Origin: Fen-549 sp964636655 | GTDB taxonomy: Bacteria; Actinomycetota; Thermoleophilia; Gaiellales; Gaiellaceae | Length of the DNA: 58,235 nucleotides | Assembly (NCBI GenBank): GCA_964636655.1 | Contig: CAZWTK010000014.1 | Coordinates: 1-58,235 of the forward strand | Direction of reading: 5' to 3' | In this document: positions 1 to 7,605 of the stretch, piece after piece | How positions within the stretch are numbered: position 1 is the stretch's first letter | How the letters are laid out: each line of letters opens with the position of its first letter | The notes under the pieces: model-generated | Told to the model about the DNA's origin: nothing | What the model saw: only the letters and a program-made list of their open reading frames with translations | The model's database searches: none | Made by a program: the position numbers and the translations under genes

Positions 1-36
1 CAAGAGGGCTTGCTCTAGATAGGCTTACGTGCGGAT

Positions 37-109
37 AGGAGTGTAGCTCAACTGGTAGAGCACCGGTCTCCAAAACCGGGGGTTGGGGGTTCGAGTCCCT
101 CCGCCCCTG
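37..109 (+). tRNA. trnW: tRNA-Trp (anticodon CCA)
   Basis: The stretch folds as a 73-nt cloverleaf. The D stem is GCTC/GAGC (46-49 with 58-61), the anticodon stem CCGGT/ACCGG (63-67 with 75-79), the loop CTCCAAA gives anticodon CCA at 70-72, and the T arm has loop TTCGAGT at 90-96. The acceptor stem is 37-43 with 102-108 and contains one A-C mismatch (A40 with C105). G109 is the discriminator and no CCA end is encoded. In many actinobacteria tRNA-Trp lies before secE-nusG, but here deoC follows on the same strand. Confidence 0.93.
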
Positions 110-268
110 CTAGGTCCGCGAAAAGTCGGCCGGCGGAGCCGGCTGTGACTTTTTACGGGGAGAAGCGCCGACGAACCGGGGGATGGCGTATTATGAGCCG
201 CGCCCGTCATGCCGGTCGCGGCGGCCTCTGAAACGCCCGGGTGTACCGCCGTCGCTATTCTGACCACG

Positions 269-976
269 ATGGCCGCCGAACCCTTCAGCGTCGAGACCCT
301 CACCTACGAGCAGATCGCCAAGACGATCGACCACTCGTTGCTCAGGCCCGAGCTCGACACCGAGGCGGTGCGGATCGGTTGCGAGTTGGCGCGCAGGTAC
401 GACGTCGCCTCCGCCTGCGTCAAGCCCTGTGATGTCAAGCTGGCCGCAGAGTTGCTCGCAGGCTCCGAGGTGAAGGTGAGCACCGTAATCGGCTTTCCGC
501 ACGGCTCCTCGACGAGCGCCGTGAAGGCGTTCGAAGCCGAGCAAGCGATCGCAGAGGGCGCCGAGGAACTGGATATGGTGCTGAACATCGGCCACCTCCG
601 CTCGGGCGCGGTCGACGAAGTGCGCGCCGATATCCATGCCGTCGCCCGAGTCGCCGCCGGGCGAGCGCTGGTAAAGGTCATCCTCGAGAACGCCTATCTC
701 GACGAGGCGCAGAAAGAGCTCGGCTGCCGCCTCAGCGAAGAAGCGGGCGCCGACTTCGTCAAAACCTCAACCGGCTTCGCTCCTTCAGGCGCCACGCTCG
801 ATGACCTACGCCTGATGCGGCGAACTGTCTCGCCCGGAATCGGCGTGAAAGCAGCCGGCGGTATCCGCACTCTCGATGCACTGATAGACGCTATGAATGC
901 GGGCTCCACCCGAATCGGCGCCACCGCGACACAGGCGATCCTCGAGGAGTTCGAGAATCGAAAAGCAGCAAGCTAG
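269..976 (+). CDS. deoC: Deoxyribose-phosphate aldolase
   Basis: DeoC cleaves 2-deoxyribose 5-phosphate to glyceraldehyde 3-phosphate and acetaldehyde in cytosolic deoxynucleoside catabolism. The protein is 235 aa from this ATG and shows the class I aldolase signatures: LDMVLNIG with the acidic residue D102, the Schiff-base lysine in DFVKTSTGF (K165) and the second lysine in GVKAAGG (K194). An in-frame ATG at 209 would add 20 residues that do not look like the family, so I chose the ATG at 269, which gives a length close to the usual 220-235 aa. Neither start has a convincing SD. No other deo genes are adjacent. Confidence 0.93.
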   Translation: MAAEPFSVETLTYEQIAKTIDHSLLRPELDTEAVRIGCELARRYDVASACVKPCDVKLAAELLAGSEVKVSTVIGFPHGSSTSAVKAFEAEQAIAEGAEELDMVLNIGHLRSGAVDEVRADIHAVARVAAGRALVKVILENAYLDEAQKELGCRLSEEAGADFVKTSTGFAPSGATLDDLRLMRRTVSPGIGVKAAGGIRTLDALIDAMNAGSTRIGATATQAILEEFENRKAAS

Positions 977-1130
977 CTCGATCACCCGCCCGGCTCCGTT
1001 TCGACGCCGACGCCGATTCGAACGGGCATCCCTCGATTCAGGAGTACGGACTAATGGCGAGTGGGCAAACCGGCGATAAAATCGGCGTCCCCCAAAATCA
1101 ACGCTGGACCGATCCCAGCGGAGGCAAGTT

Positions 1131-1514
1131 GTGGCAAATGATCTCGAACAGCAGCTCGTTCAGCTCGACGAACTCCTCGGACTGCTCGATGCGAAAGCTC
1201 TTCGCAGCGCCCAAGAAGCTCTCGAGCACCAGATAGCCGAACTCTCAGAACGGCTAGAAGCAACGCGTCAGTCGCTCGCGCAGGCACATGCTCAACGCAA
1301 GCGTCTCGCGCGTGCACGTCTCCTACTCGACGACTCCGCGAAAGACACCAACGGCAACGGCGACCCCGCTCTTCATCACGAAGTACCGCCCGAAGAGCCG
1401 GAGAGCGAAAAGACGGTGACCGCCCCATTCGCCGCCGAGCGCCGCGCTGCCTCCGAGCGCCGAACCAACGGTGCCGAGCGGCGTCAAGTCGAGGACAGGC
1501 GCAGCAAGGGCTAA
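1131..1514 (+). CDS. Hypothetical coiled-coil protein
   Basis: I do not recognise a family. The 127-aa protein begins with GTG, preceded by GGAGG (about 1120-1124) at good spacing. Residues 1-65 are a heptad-like Leu/Glu/Gln/Ala-rich helix that should form a coiled coil. The remainder is very hydrophilic, rich in Glu, Arg and Pro, and probably disordered; it includes two similar basic segments (AERRAASERR and AERRQVEDRR). There is no signal peptide or membrane segment. It converges on the GGDEF gene, with only 18 bp between the stops. Confidence 0.6.
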   Translation: MANDLEQQLVQLDELLGLLDAKALRSAQEALEHQIAELSERLEATRQSLAQAHAQRKRLARARLLLDDSAKDTNGNGDPALHHEVPPEEPESEKTVTAPFAAERRAASERRTNGAERRQVEDRRSKG

Positions 1515-1532
1515 CGCCCGCTTCCCGGTGCT

Positions 1533-3758
1533 CTAGTACTTCTTTGGTAGCTGAATACCGGCTCGCGCCGAAAGGTCGTCGAGGGCTCTTGCCGCGCCTT
1601 CGAAGTCGCCCTCGTCGAACATTAGAAAGGCCATGACGACCTCGGGGTCAAACTGCGTCCCACGCCCGGCGAGAAGCTCTGCCCGCGCCTCGCTCACCGT
1701 TCGCGCCGCTGCGTACACGCGCTCGCTTCGCATCGCCTCCCAGGCATCGCAGCAAGCGATAATCCGCGCTTCGGTCGAAATCTCTTCCTTCTGCTTCCCC
1801 CGCGGATAGCCGCGACCGTCGTAGCGTTCGTGGTGGTCGCGGATGATGCGACCGATATCGGCGAGTTCCGGCGCCAGCTCGACCAGCGTCGCGCCCATCT
1901 CCGGATGCTCCTTCATCAGATCCCATTCGAGCAGAGAGAGCGGCCCGTTCTTACCCAGAATCGACTCGGGCAGAGTGCTCATACCAATGTCTCGATAGCG
2001 AGCCGCCAGGGCGCAGTGCCGCTGCGCTTCCTCGTCCAAACCGAGCGCGCGCGCCACCAACGCTGCCCATCGTTCCATCGGCACAACCTCCGCGCGCGTT
2101 TCTTCGGCTGGGACGTCTTTCACCGCCGCTGCGGCCGGCTCGGTTGGGCTATGACCGAGAACCGGTGTTTCCTCTCGCTGCCACTCGTGCTCAGTGCGCT
2201 CGCTCGACAGCGGCGACGACGCAACGGACGGCAAGGCTCTGTCCGCCCCCACGTCGCTCAAGAGGATTCGGTTTCGTCCGGCCGCCTTCGCGCGATAGAG
2301 AGCAGCGTCCGCCGCTCCGACGAGACCGCGCGGGGTGTTCGCGTCGTCCGGCCAACAGGCGCCGCCAATCGAGATCGTGACTAACGCCTCGCGATTGTGC
2401 GGGAGGTGAAACGGCGCCTCTTCGAACGCTCGGCGACAGCGCTCGCCTATCTCCTTCAACTTCTCCTTGCCGCCGCCGGGTAGTAGCACGACGAACTCCT
2501 CGCCGCCGTAACGAGCGACCAGATCGCCGTTTCTCACCGCATTCAGCAGTCTGCGCGCGACCTCGCGCAGCACGCTGTCGCCGACCAGATGCCCGTGCTC
2601 GTCGTTTATCTGCTTGAAGTGATCGAGATCGCACAGAAGCACTCCCACGGGCACCTGCGACCTGGCGCTCCGGTCGAGCTCGAGCTGGAGCTCGGCGTCG
2701 AGAAAGCGCCTGTTGTAGAGCCCCGTCAGGGAATCCATCACGGCGAGCTGCTCCTGCTCGCGCAACGCCTGCTCGAGCCGAGTTGAGTGATGGTGGCGTT
2801 CCAGCGAGTGCACCAGCAGCCGCAACACCAGCAAGACCGAGACGGCGCTCGTGATGGCGAATCCGCCGAGTTGGTCTCCGCGCCGGAAGGCAAGCCCCGC
2901 GTAAGCCAGCGAGGCGGCAAAGGCAACGAGCACAACGGCCATCCTTGCCATCCCCACGCTGAGGCGGCCGCGCCGGCGCACCATCGCCGACCTGCCGGTC
3001 AACTCGGCGGCAACGACAATCAGGAGCGCCAGTGCCAACATGGCGCCGTGAACGGCTGCCATGCCCCCGCTGACAAGCAGGTGACGGCCGAGCAGAACGC
3101 TGCCAATCAGCCCGACGCCGAGCGCCGCGATGAGAACAAAGTACGAGAGCTCTGTTTCCGACGCGGCTCGACTCGACAGCCAGGCCAGCACCAACGCCAT
3201 CGCCGCCGCGACCGGAACGATGAGCTGGGGAAGCAGAGCCGAACCGCCACGATCTCCTATTCGCGCCGAGATGAACAACTCGTACCACGGAGCAAAGGTC
3301 GCGAGAGCGATCATCGCCGAGTCGATCAACCCGAGCGACCAGGCGACGGCCGACGAACCGGCCAGTAATCGCAGCGCCGCGAGCCCCAGTAGTAGATAGG
3401 CGCCCAGCGTGAGAGCGCCGGCCAGAAGCCAACGCGAGCCCGTACTCGCGTCGAGGTGACCGGCCATTAGGCGACCGGCTTCACTCGCCACCAGCAAGAG
3501 ACAGAAGAGAGGCACGACCCACCAGATGGCGCGCGCCTGGTTTGGGGCTCTGCGTACGGCGAGAACAGCCGAACAGCCCGCAAGCGCCAGCGCTCCCAGT
3601 AGAACGCCCTCTCGGAGTATCGACCCGTTGAGCGCCAGCCAGAAGCTGAGCACATAGGCGAGCACGAGTAAGAACACGACCTCCGCGACGAGCGGAGACG
3701 CTTCGTGCCGCTTGGCACCAATCTCGTCGCCGAGCTGAAGAGGCCCCTCGCCCATCAT
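1533..3758 (-). CDS. Membrane GGDEF diguanylate cyclase with degenerate HD-GYP domain
   Basis: The 741-aa protein has about eight to ten hydrophobic segments in residues 22-315, then a GGDEF domain and a C-terminal HD-GYP-like domain (about 565-700). The cyclase active site is intact (GGEEF 418-422) and the allosteric I-site RNGD (409-412) lies five residues before it, so synthesis of c-di-GMP with product inhibition is expected. In the HD-GYP part the late motifs survive (HHE 642-644, GYP 650-652, DAWEA 671-675). However, the core HDIGK motif reads RDIGM (589-593), so the metal-binding His and the Lys are lost. The phosphodiesterase half is therefore probably inactive or regulatory. The start ATG is at the 3758 end. 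Confidence 0.9.
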   Translation of the reverse strand: MMGEGPLQLGDEIGAKRHEASPLVAEVVFLLVLAYVLSFWLALNGSILREGVLLGALALAGCSAVLAVRRAPNQARAIWWVVPLFCLLLVASEAGRLMAGHLDASTGSRWLLAGALTLGAYLLLGLAALRLLAGSSAVAWSLGLIDSAMIALATFAPWYELFISARIGDRGGSALLPQLIVPVAAAMALVLAWLSSRAASETELSYFVLIAALGVGLIGSVLLGRHLLVSGGMAAVHGAMLALALLIVVAAELTGRSAMVRRRGRLSVGMARMAVVLVAFAASLAYAGLAFRRGDQLGGFAITSAVSVLLVLRLLVHSLERHHHSTRLEQALREQEQLAVMDSLTGLYNRRFLDAELQLELDRSARSQVPVGVLLCDLDHFKQINDEHGHLVGDSVLREVARRLLNAVRNGDLVARYGGEEFVVLLPGGGKEKLKEIGERCRRAFEEAPFHLPHNREALVTISIGGACWPDDANTPRGLVGAADAALYRAKAAGRNRILLSDVGADRALPSVASSPLSSERTEHEWQREETPVLGHSPTEPAAAAVKDVPAEETRAEVVPMERWAALVARALGLDEEAQRHCALAARYRDIGMSTLPESILGKNGPLSLLEWDLMKEHPEMGATLVELAPELADIGRIIRDHHERYDGRGYPRGKQKEEISTEARIIACCDAWEAMRSERVYAAARTVSEARAELLAGRGTQFDPEVVMAFLMFDEGDFEGAARALDDLSARAGIQLPKKY

Positions 3759-4262
3759 GCTCTACACCCGTAGCCGGCCAGAGAATTCCTCGCCGACGAA
3801 CGGGGCGCACGCATCCTCAAACCGGTGCCAGGCCGGTCTATTCTTGTGCGGCGATACGAGTCCTTGCGGCGAACGACCTCGTGCTCCTCCGCCGCCGGAC
3901 GAACTTGGCACAACACAGGCCAGCTCCTACCGTGGGGGGAGAAGCGCTAATTGTATGACCCTCGTAGGTCGTTGTCGCCTCACATCACTCGTTCGAGGGA
4001 GGTAGGCGGGGTCGACATCACTCGTTCGAGGGATGTCCTCGCTTATATGCGAGCCGGGCAGCCGGTTCTTGCCCTCGGCCCGGCGCAACCGGGAACGCGA
4101 GTTTGCCCCACGGCGTCCCGTTGGAACGGTCGCGCGCCGCTCCTGCTGAGCTGCTCGTTTCGATCGGCGCCCGCGCCACCTCGGAGCGTTCATATTGAGA
4201 GAGCACCGGCTACGGCGCAGGCGAACACAGCCGAGTGCGGAACGCTCCATTTGAGGGGACTC
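3759..4262. other. Intergenic region without a supported gene
   Basis: This 504-bp stretch lies between two minus-strand genes. Short open frames exist on both strands, but none has family-like sequence, good SD support or convincing composition. The notable content is the exact 19-bp direct repeat listed separately. The promoter of the GGDEF gene should lie in its left part, but I could not point to clear -35 and -10 boxes. Confidence 0.5.
3982..4033. repeat. Exact 19-bp direct repeat, 33 bp apart (possible operator pair)
   Basis: The sequence ACATCACTCGTTCGAGGGA occurs at 3982-4000 and again at 4015-4033. Each copy contains the small inverted repeat CTCG-TT-CGAG. The start-to-start distance of 33 bp is close to three helical turns, so both would face the same side of the DNA. 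The pair lies about 225-275 bp upstream of the GGDEF gene. A regulator-binding role is inference. Confidence 0.5.
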
Positions 4263-4577
4263 CTAGGAGAGCAGCTTGCTCAGCTGCATGGCCGCGCCGA
4301 GATCGCCGCTCAGCTTGAGCTTCCCGCTCAGATACGCCGACATGACTCCCAGCTTGCGGTCGAGCAGGCGAGTGAACGTTTCTTCCGAGGCCGAAATGGT
4401 GCAATCGGCATTTGCGTCAACTCCGTCGCGCACCGTCACCTCTTGAGCCTCTATGCGAACCGTCCAGGCCTTACCGTTCTCGACCACGAACGCATAGGTG
4501 GCATGCACTCCAGACAGGTCCTTTTCGGCCGCTTGCGCAGGGATCTCGGCGAAAAAACTCTCCAGCTTCCCGCTCAT
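4263..4577 (-). CDS. SCP2 sterol-binding-domain protein
   Basis: The small protein (104 aa from ATG 4577) fits the SCP2 domain: an N-terminal helix, a beta-rich centre (residues about 25-65, including WTVRIEAQEVTVRDG and DCTISAS), then the typical end in which a Leu-rich segment leads to LSGKLKLSGDL. Single-domain SCP2 proteins bind lipids or other hydrophobic ligands in the cytosol; the ligand here is unknown. A TTG nine codons upstream is a possible alternative start. The neighbours do not reveal a pathway. Confidence 0.8.
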   Translation of the reverse strand: MSGKLESFFAEIPAQAAEKDLSGVHATYAFVVENGKAWTVRIEAQEVTVRDGVDANADCTISASEETFTRLLDRKLGVMSAYLSGKLKLSGDLGAAMQLSKLLS

Positions 4578-4667
4578 TCGAGACGGCCCCGGAATGGACG
4601 GCAAACCGTGCGGCGATCGCGACTCATGACGAGGAGATTAACGCCCGTACCGCGTCTGGGGCCTTAC

Positions 4668-4883
4668 TCAGGCGGCTCGCTTGGCGGGATGCCCGAGGTG
4701 ACGACGTATCAAGGCCCGGGAAAGCTCGTACTGGTACCGCCCGATCTCCAGCCTGTTCGTCTCCAATACCTCGCATGAGCTTCCGGCCTCGCGCAGTCTC
4801 TGCCGCTCGAGCGCCAGTAACGCAAGCTCCAGCTGTAATTGCTCCGGACTGAGACGGGATCGATCGTTGCCGCGTTGCCACAT
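4668..4883 (-). CDS. Hypothetical small helical protein
   Basis: The 71-aa protein starts at ATG 4883 behind a good SD (AGAGGA about 8 nt upstream), which decides the start over an upstream TTG at 4940. It is predicted to be almost wholly helical, with a Leu/Glu/Arg-rich N-terminal helix and a basic end (RRHLGHPAKRAA). No family is recognised, and there is no membrane or signal segment. It is on the same strand as the SCP2 gene 90 bp downstream and may be co-transcribed with it. Confidence 0.6.
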   Translation of the reverse strand: MWQRGNDRSRLSPEQLQLELALLALERQRLREAGSSCEVLETNRLEIGRYQYELSRALIRRHLGHPAKRAA

Positions 4884-5038
4884 TCCGCTTTCCTCTTTTC
4901 CCGCCGAGACCACGCTTCCTGTGTCATGGTTTCCGATCAAGCTAAGAGGAGACTGAGCCGCGGCTAAGAGTTGGCGAAGAGCTTTCGAGTAGGCGACAAC
5001 TGTAGTCCCGGGTGGCCGCCAGCCGTTACTCTGGCTGT

Positions 5039-5728
5039 ATGCGGATCCTGGTTCTGGCCGCGGACGCCGATCGACTCGAGAGCGCGCTCAGCGCGGGCGG
5101 TGGCGATGTCACCGTCAAGAGCCACAGCGGCGAGGCCGAGCACCTCCTGCTTTGCGAGCGGTTCGACGTGATCGTCTTTCATCCGCGCTCCGACGACCCC
5201 TACTTCCTCACCCGCATGCTGCGGGATTATCCGGGGCGCGCGCTCGTCGTCTGGCTTCGCTCTTCTTCGTCTCCTCGCGTCAGCGAGCTCCTCGATGCCG
5301 GCGCCGACGAGGTTCTCGACGGCACGATGGACGACCACGAGCTGCTCGCCCGCGTGCGTAACGCCGCTCGCCACGGCCGCCGCCCGGCCTCCCACACGCT
5401 CGAGATCGGCGACCTGAGGATCGTCTCTCCCAGCGGAAAGGCGAGCTGGCGCGGCGAGCTTCTCCCGCTCACAAGGCGCGAGCGCGGCGTACTTCTAGCA
5501 CTGGCCGAGGCGGCGGGCGAGACGGTGCCGCGTGAGGTCATCTATCGCAAGGTCTGGGGCTACAGCATGGTGCGCGGCGACCGCTCTGTAGACGTCAATG
5601 TGAAGCGGCTCCGCGACAAGCTCGAGCAGGCCGAGGTCGAGCTCCGTGTCCGCACCAGTCCGGGCGTCGGCTATCGCTTGATTATCCAGATCACGAAGCC
5701 CGCCGAGACACCGGTAGCGATTCTGTAA
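5039..5728 (+). CDS. OmpR/PhoB-type response regulator with atypical receiver
   Basis: The 229-aa protein has an N-terminal receiver-like domain (1-115) and a C-terminal winged-helix DNA-binding domain (about 125-222, with LTRRERGVLLALAE, the DVNVKRLRDKL recognition helix region and GVGYRL). The receiver is atypical. The residue after beta-3 that should be the phosphorylated Asp is His48 (FDVIVFHP), and the acidic pair after beta-1 is AAD. No histidine kinase is adjacent. The gene precedes the DUF47 and PiT genes on the same strand, so it may control phosphate uptake. ATG 5039 is preferred over GTG 5012 because the domain begins there. Confidence 0.88.
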   Translation: MRILVLAADADRLESALSAGGGDVTVKSHSGEAEHLLLCERFDVIVFHPRSDDPYFLTRMLRDYPGRALVVWLRSSSSPRVSELLDAGADEVLDGTMDDHELLARVRNAARHGRRPASHTLEIGDLRIVSPSGKASWRGELLPLTRRERGVLLALAEAAGETVPREVIYRKVWGYSMVRGDRSVDVNVKRLRDKLEQAEVELRVRTSPGVGYRLIIQITKPAETPVAIL

Positions 5729-5741
5729 CTGGTCCGTAACC
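5724..5741 (+). promoter_or_regulatory. Pho-box-like direct repeat (GTAAC, 11-bp period)
   Basis: GTAAC occurs at 5725-5729 and 5736-5740, inside the longer half-sites TGTAAC and CGTAAC, an 11-bp period. OmpR/PhoB-family regulators bind tandem half-sites with this spacing. The first copy overlaps the stop codon of the regulator gene and the pair lies about 65 bp before the DUF47-PiT genes. I infer an operator for these phosphate genes, possibly bound by the upstream regulator. Binding is unproven. Confidence 0.45.
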
Positions 5742-5802
5742 CTCGCTTGCCTCCTCGCCACTAGCGTGAGTGCCGACGGTCACTCGTAGCAAGGAGTCAG
5801 AG

Positions 5803-6423
5803 ATGCGGTTTTCTCTAGTCCCACGGCAAGCCGAGTTCTACGATCTCTTCACTCGCGCGGGCGAGAACGCGCTCGAAGCGGCCCGGCTCGTGGAGAAGCG
5901 CTTCAACAACATTCCCGACACGACGGTCGGCCAGAAGGCGGTCACCGACCTCGAGCACAAGGGTGACGACATAACCGCCGAGATCATCGGACTCATCAAC
6001 ACGCAGTACGTCACACCCCTCGACCGCGAGGACATCTACTCGCTGGCCAGCGCGATCGACACCGTCGTCGACTATCTCGACGACGCCTCCGAGCTGATCG
6101 ATATCTACCACATCGAGAGTCCGATGGAACAGGCGATCGAGCAGTGCCGGATCCTGGTCGGCTCGACCGAGCACCTGGCGAACGCGCTGAACGGGCTGCG
6201 TGGGCTGCGCGGCGTGTCGAAACAGCTCGTCGCGCTCAAGCAGCTCGAAGACGAAGGTGACGCGATCCTCCGCGACGCGATCGGGGCACTGTTCGAGGAC
6301 GACAAGGTCTCGCCGCGGCTGATCATCCAGTGGAAGGACATCTACGAGGCGCTGGAGGCTGCAATCGACTCGGCCGAGACAGCCGCGCATCTGATCGGCA
6401 ACATCGTCGTCAAGAACAGTTAG
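5803..6423 (+). CDS. DUF47 / PhoU-like Pit accessory protein
   Basis: The 206-aa cytosolic protein has the all-helical DUF47 pattern (AEFYDLFTRAGENALEAARLV near the N-terminus, VTDLEHKGDDITAEII, then DREDIYSLASAIDTVVDYLDDASELI). DUF47 proteins resemble PhoU and sit with PiT transporters, which they are thought to modulate. ATG 5803 has AAGGAG at ideal spacing, which decides the start over GTG 5770. The PiT gene starts 11 bp downstream, so the two form an operon. Length matches the family (about 205 aa). Confidence 0.92.
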   Translation: MRFSLVPRQAEFYDLFTRAGENALEAARLVEKRFNNIPDTTVGQKAVTDLEHKGDDITAEIIGLINTQYVTPLDREDIYSLASAIDTVVDYLDDASELIDIYHIESPMEQAIEQCRILVGSTEHLANALNGLRGLRGVSKQLVALKQLEDEGDAILRDAIGALFEDDKVSPRLIIQWKDIYEALEAAIDSAETAAHLIGNIVVKNS

Positions 6424-6434
6424 GTAGGAATCGA

Positions 6435-7595
6435 ATGCTCTGGCTCACGCTCGTAGCGGTCATCGTGATCGCTTTGTTCTTCGATTTCACCAACGGCTTC
6501 CACGACAGTGCCAACGCGATCGCGACCGCCGTCTCGACCCGCGCCCTCTCTCCGCGGGTCGCGGTTCTGATGTCGGCCGTGCTCAACTTCATAGGCGCTT
6601 TCTACGCGGTCAAGGTCGCTGCGACGATCGCCAAGGGAATCGTCAACCAAGATCTCATAACCGGCGTGAACGGCCTGAAGATCATTCTCGCCGGACTCAT
6701 TGGGGCGATCGTCTGGAATCTGACGACCTGGTACCTCGGTTTGCCTTCGAGCTCCAGTCATGCCCTGATCGGCGGCGTGCTCGGCTCGGTGCTCTGCGCG
6801 CTGGGGCTGCATGCGAACGCGAACGGGAAGAGCCTGTCGGTGGTTCACTGGCACGGGTTGTACGAGAAGGTACTCGCGCCTTCGCTGCTCGCGCCCCTTC
6901 TGGCCATCCCGAGCGCGCTCGGGCTGATGTTCATCTTCCTCTGGATCATTCGTAAACGATCGCCCGAGCGAGTCAACCACGTCTTCCGGCGAGTTCAACC
7001 ACTGTCATCGGCCTTCGTCGCTTTCCTGCACGGCACGAACGATGCTCAGAAGACAATGGGCATCATGGCGTTGGCGCTCGTATCAGCAGGCCATCTCGAA
7101 CCGGACTTCAGCCGGCCTCCGATCTGGGTGATCTCCGGTGCCGCCTCGGCGATGGCGTTCGGTACCTATGCCGGCGGCTGGCGAATCATTCGCACACTGG
7201 GCACGCGGATTGCGAAGCTCGACCCACCGCGCGGCGTCGCCGCCGAGACGGCCTGCGCCAGCCTGCTCTGGGTAACCCAGTACTACGGCTTCCCGGTCTC
7301 GACCACCCACACGATCTCGGGAGCGGTGCTCGGCTCGGGGGCGGCAAACTCGCGGCTCTCCGCCGTTCGCTGGGGCGTGGCCGGCAACATCGTCGTCGCC
7401 TGGTTGATCACCATCCCCTGCGCCGCGCTCGTCGGAGCGGGCGTCCAGCTACTGACCAGGCTTCCCGGGGGCGTCTTCTTCGCTCTTGCGGTAGCCGGAG
7501 CGGCCGCGGCTCTTGCCCTGGTGGCTCGTCAGCAACACCTCGCGACCGGCAAAGTCAGAACGCTCGAGCCCGAAGTAAATAGCCAGGTGGCTTAG
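6435..7595 (+). CDS. pit: PiT-family inorganic phosphate transporter
   Basis: The 386-aa integral membrane protein has the duplicated PiT signature: FTNGFHDSANAIATAVSTR near residue 20 and LHGTNDAQKTMGIMALAL near residue 200. Around ten hydrophobic segments are present, with a short loop rather than a large cytoplasmic insert. It should import phosphate (often as metal-phosphate) with a proton or sodium ion. The SD TAGGTAGGA precedes ATG 6435. It follows the DUF47 gene closely and converges on meaB with a 10-bp gap. Confidence 0.95.
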   Translation: MLWLTLVAVIVIALFFDFTNGFHDSANAIATAVSTRALSPRVAVLMSAVLNFIGAFYAVKVAATIAKGIVNQDLITGVNGLKIILAGLIGAIVWNLTTWYLGLPSSSSHALIGGVLGSVLCALGLHANANGKSLSVVHWHGLYEKVLAPSLLAPLLAIPSALGLMFIFLWIIRKRSPERVNHVFRRVQPLSSAFVAFLHGTNDAQKTMGIMALALVSAGHLEPDFSRPPIWVISGAASAMAFGTYAGGWRIIRTLGTRIAKLDPPRGVAAETACASLLWVTQYYGFPVSTTHTISGAVLGSGAANSRLSAVRWGVAGNIVVAWLITIPCAALVGAGVQLLTRLPGGVFFALAVAGAAAALALVARQQHLATGKVRTLEPEVNSQVA

Positions 7596-7605
7596 CTCGA
7601 ATCGC

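Noticed and set aside
3927..4250. Minus-strand frame of 107 codons over the repeat region
   Set aside because: Arg-rich, without family-like sequence or SD. It only spans the direct repeats, which produce a repeated PRTSDV in translation.
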